NCBI GenBank assembly: GCA_002501485.1
Contig: DLTS01000034.1
Span: 5,869 to 19,811, forward strand
Source of the DNA: Acidimicrobiaceae bacterium UBA7830
GTDB lineage: Bacteria > Actinomycetota > Acidimicrobiia > Acidimicrobiales > Ilumatobacteraceae
Length of the DNA stretch: 13,943 nt
Direction of reading: 5' to 3'
The first letter of the stretch is position 1; every line of letters begins with the position of its first letter. Made by a program: the position numbers and the translations under genes. The notes under the pieces were generated by a model. The model saw only the letters and a list, made by a program, of their open reading frames with translations, searched no databases and was not told the DNA's origin. Shown in pieces: positions 13,665-13,943 of this stretch.

Positions 13665-13943
13665 ATGAAATTTGGTGGGGCCTTTATCTTCTCGTTTGCA
13701 TTGATATTGGCGTCGTGCGGAGGAAGTGACGCCGTGACGGTCTCTGATGCATGGGCACGAAGCAGCCCGGCAGGTGTAACGATGGGAGCGGCCTACTTCG
13801 ACATCACTTCAGTTGATGACGATTCGCTTGTGGCGGTATCTGTTTCAAGTGATATCGCCGCCCGCGCAGAGATTCACGAGGTCGTCAAGGTAATGGACAT
13901 TGGTGTTGGTTCATCTGAGATGCATGACCACGACATGGGTGAT
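13665..13943 (+). CDS. PCuAC-family periplasmic copper chaperone lipoprotein (3' truncated by window)
   Basis: Ninety-three residues are visible and the frame is open to the window edge. The N-terminus is a short lipoprotein signal with lipobox ILASC (C18). The mature part begins VTVSDAWARSSPAGVTMGAAYFDI, the standard opening of PCuAC (DUF461) proteins, with M40 in the conserved position. It continues through SDIAARAEIHE with H71, the first His of the H-M-x(n)-H-x-M copper site, then a His/Met/Asp-rich stretch EMHDHDMGD at the edge. The family binds Cu(I) outside the membrane and delivers it to CuA of cytochrome oxidase, consistent with the ctaC-ctaG genes upstream. The start ATG 13665 lies 43 bp after map with a good ribosome binding site. 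The second half of the copper site lies outside the window. Confidence 0.88.
   Translation, partial: MKFGGAFIFSFALILASCGGSDAVTVSDAWARSSPAGVTMGAAYFDITSVDDDSLVAVSVSSDIAARAEIHEVVKVMDIGVGSSEMHDHDMGD

Overview
The window looks like chromosomal DNA of an actinomycetote, most likely of the class Acidimicrobiia. The reasons are a clpS-DUF2017 pair, a methionine aminopeptidase with the actinobacterial N-terminal extension, moderate GC judged by eye, several GTG starts and weak Shine-Dalgarno sites. The assignment is an inference; no rRNA or marker search was possible. Nothing looks like phage, an insertion sequence or CRISPR, and genes are packed tightly.

Layout. Positions 62-1034 are on the minus strand: tRNA-Glu(UUC), a DUF2017 gene and clpS (N-degron adaptor). 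A 51-bp divergent gap follows. From there to the right edge all genes are on the plus strand: ctaB (heme O synthase); a three-gene block at 2162-5473 discussed below; the aa3/caa3-type cytochrome c oxidase operon ctaC-ctaD-ctaE-ctaF (5470-9735); ctaG (CuB assembly); then the housekeeping genes serS, pdxH and map; and at the right edge a truncated PCuAC-type copper chaperone lipoprotein.

The unusual part is 2162-5473, between ctaB and ctaC. It encodes a complete 12-helix homologue of oxidase subunit I in which the heme a3 ligand, all three CuB histidines, one of the two heme a ligands and the proton-channel acids are replaced. Next come a 5-helix homologue of subunit III that has lost its conserved Glu and His residues, and a membrane protein that carries the same two-helix WP module found at the C-terminus of the real CtaD, followed by an exported beta-rich domain. 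These three reading frames are intact and joined to each other and to ctaC by 4-bp overlaps or a 13-bp gap. They look like a redox-dead shadow oxidase (I + III + IV-like) made together with the functional enzyme. A role as assembly platform, structural partner or regulator is my inference.

How the genes work together: ctaB makes heme O, the precursor of heme A. CtaG and the PCuAC protein supply copper to CuB and CuA. CtaC (CuA plus a fused cytochrome c), CtaD, CtaE and CtaF form the terminal oxidase. serS, pdxH and map appear to be read on from the same strand with gaps of 1-37 bp. Heme A synthase (ctaA) and the bc1 complex are not in the window.
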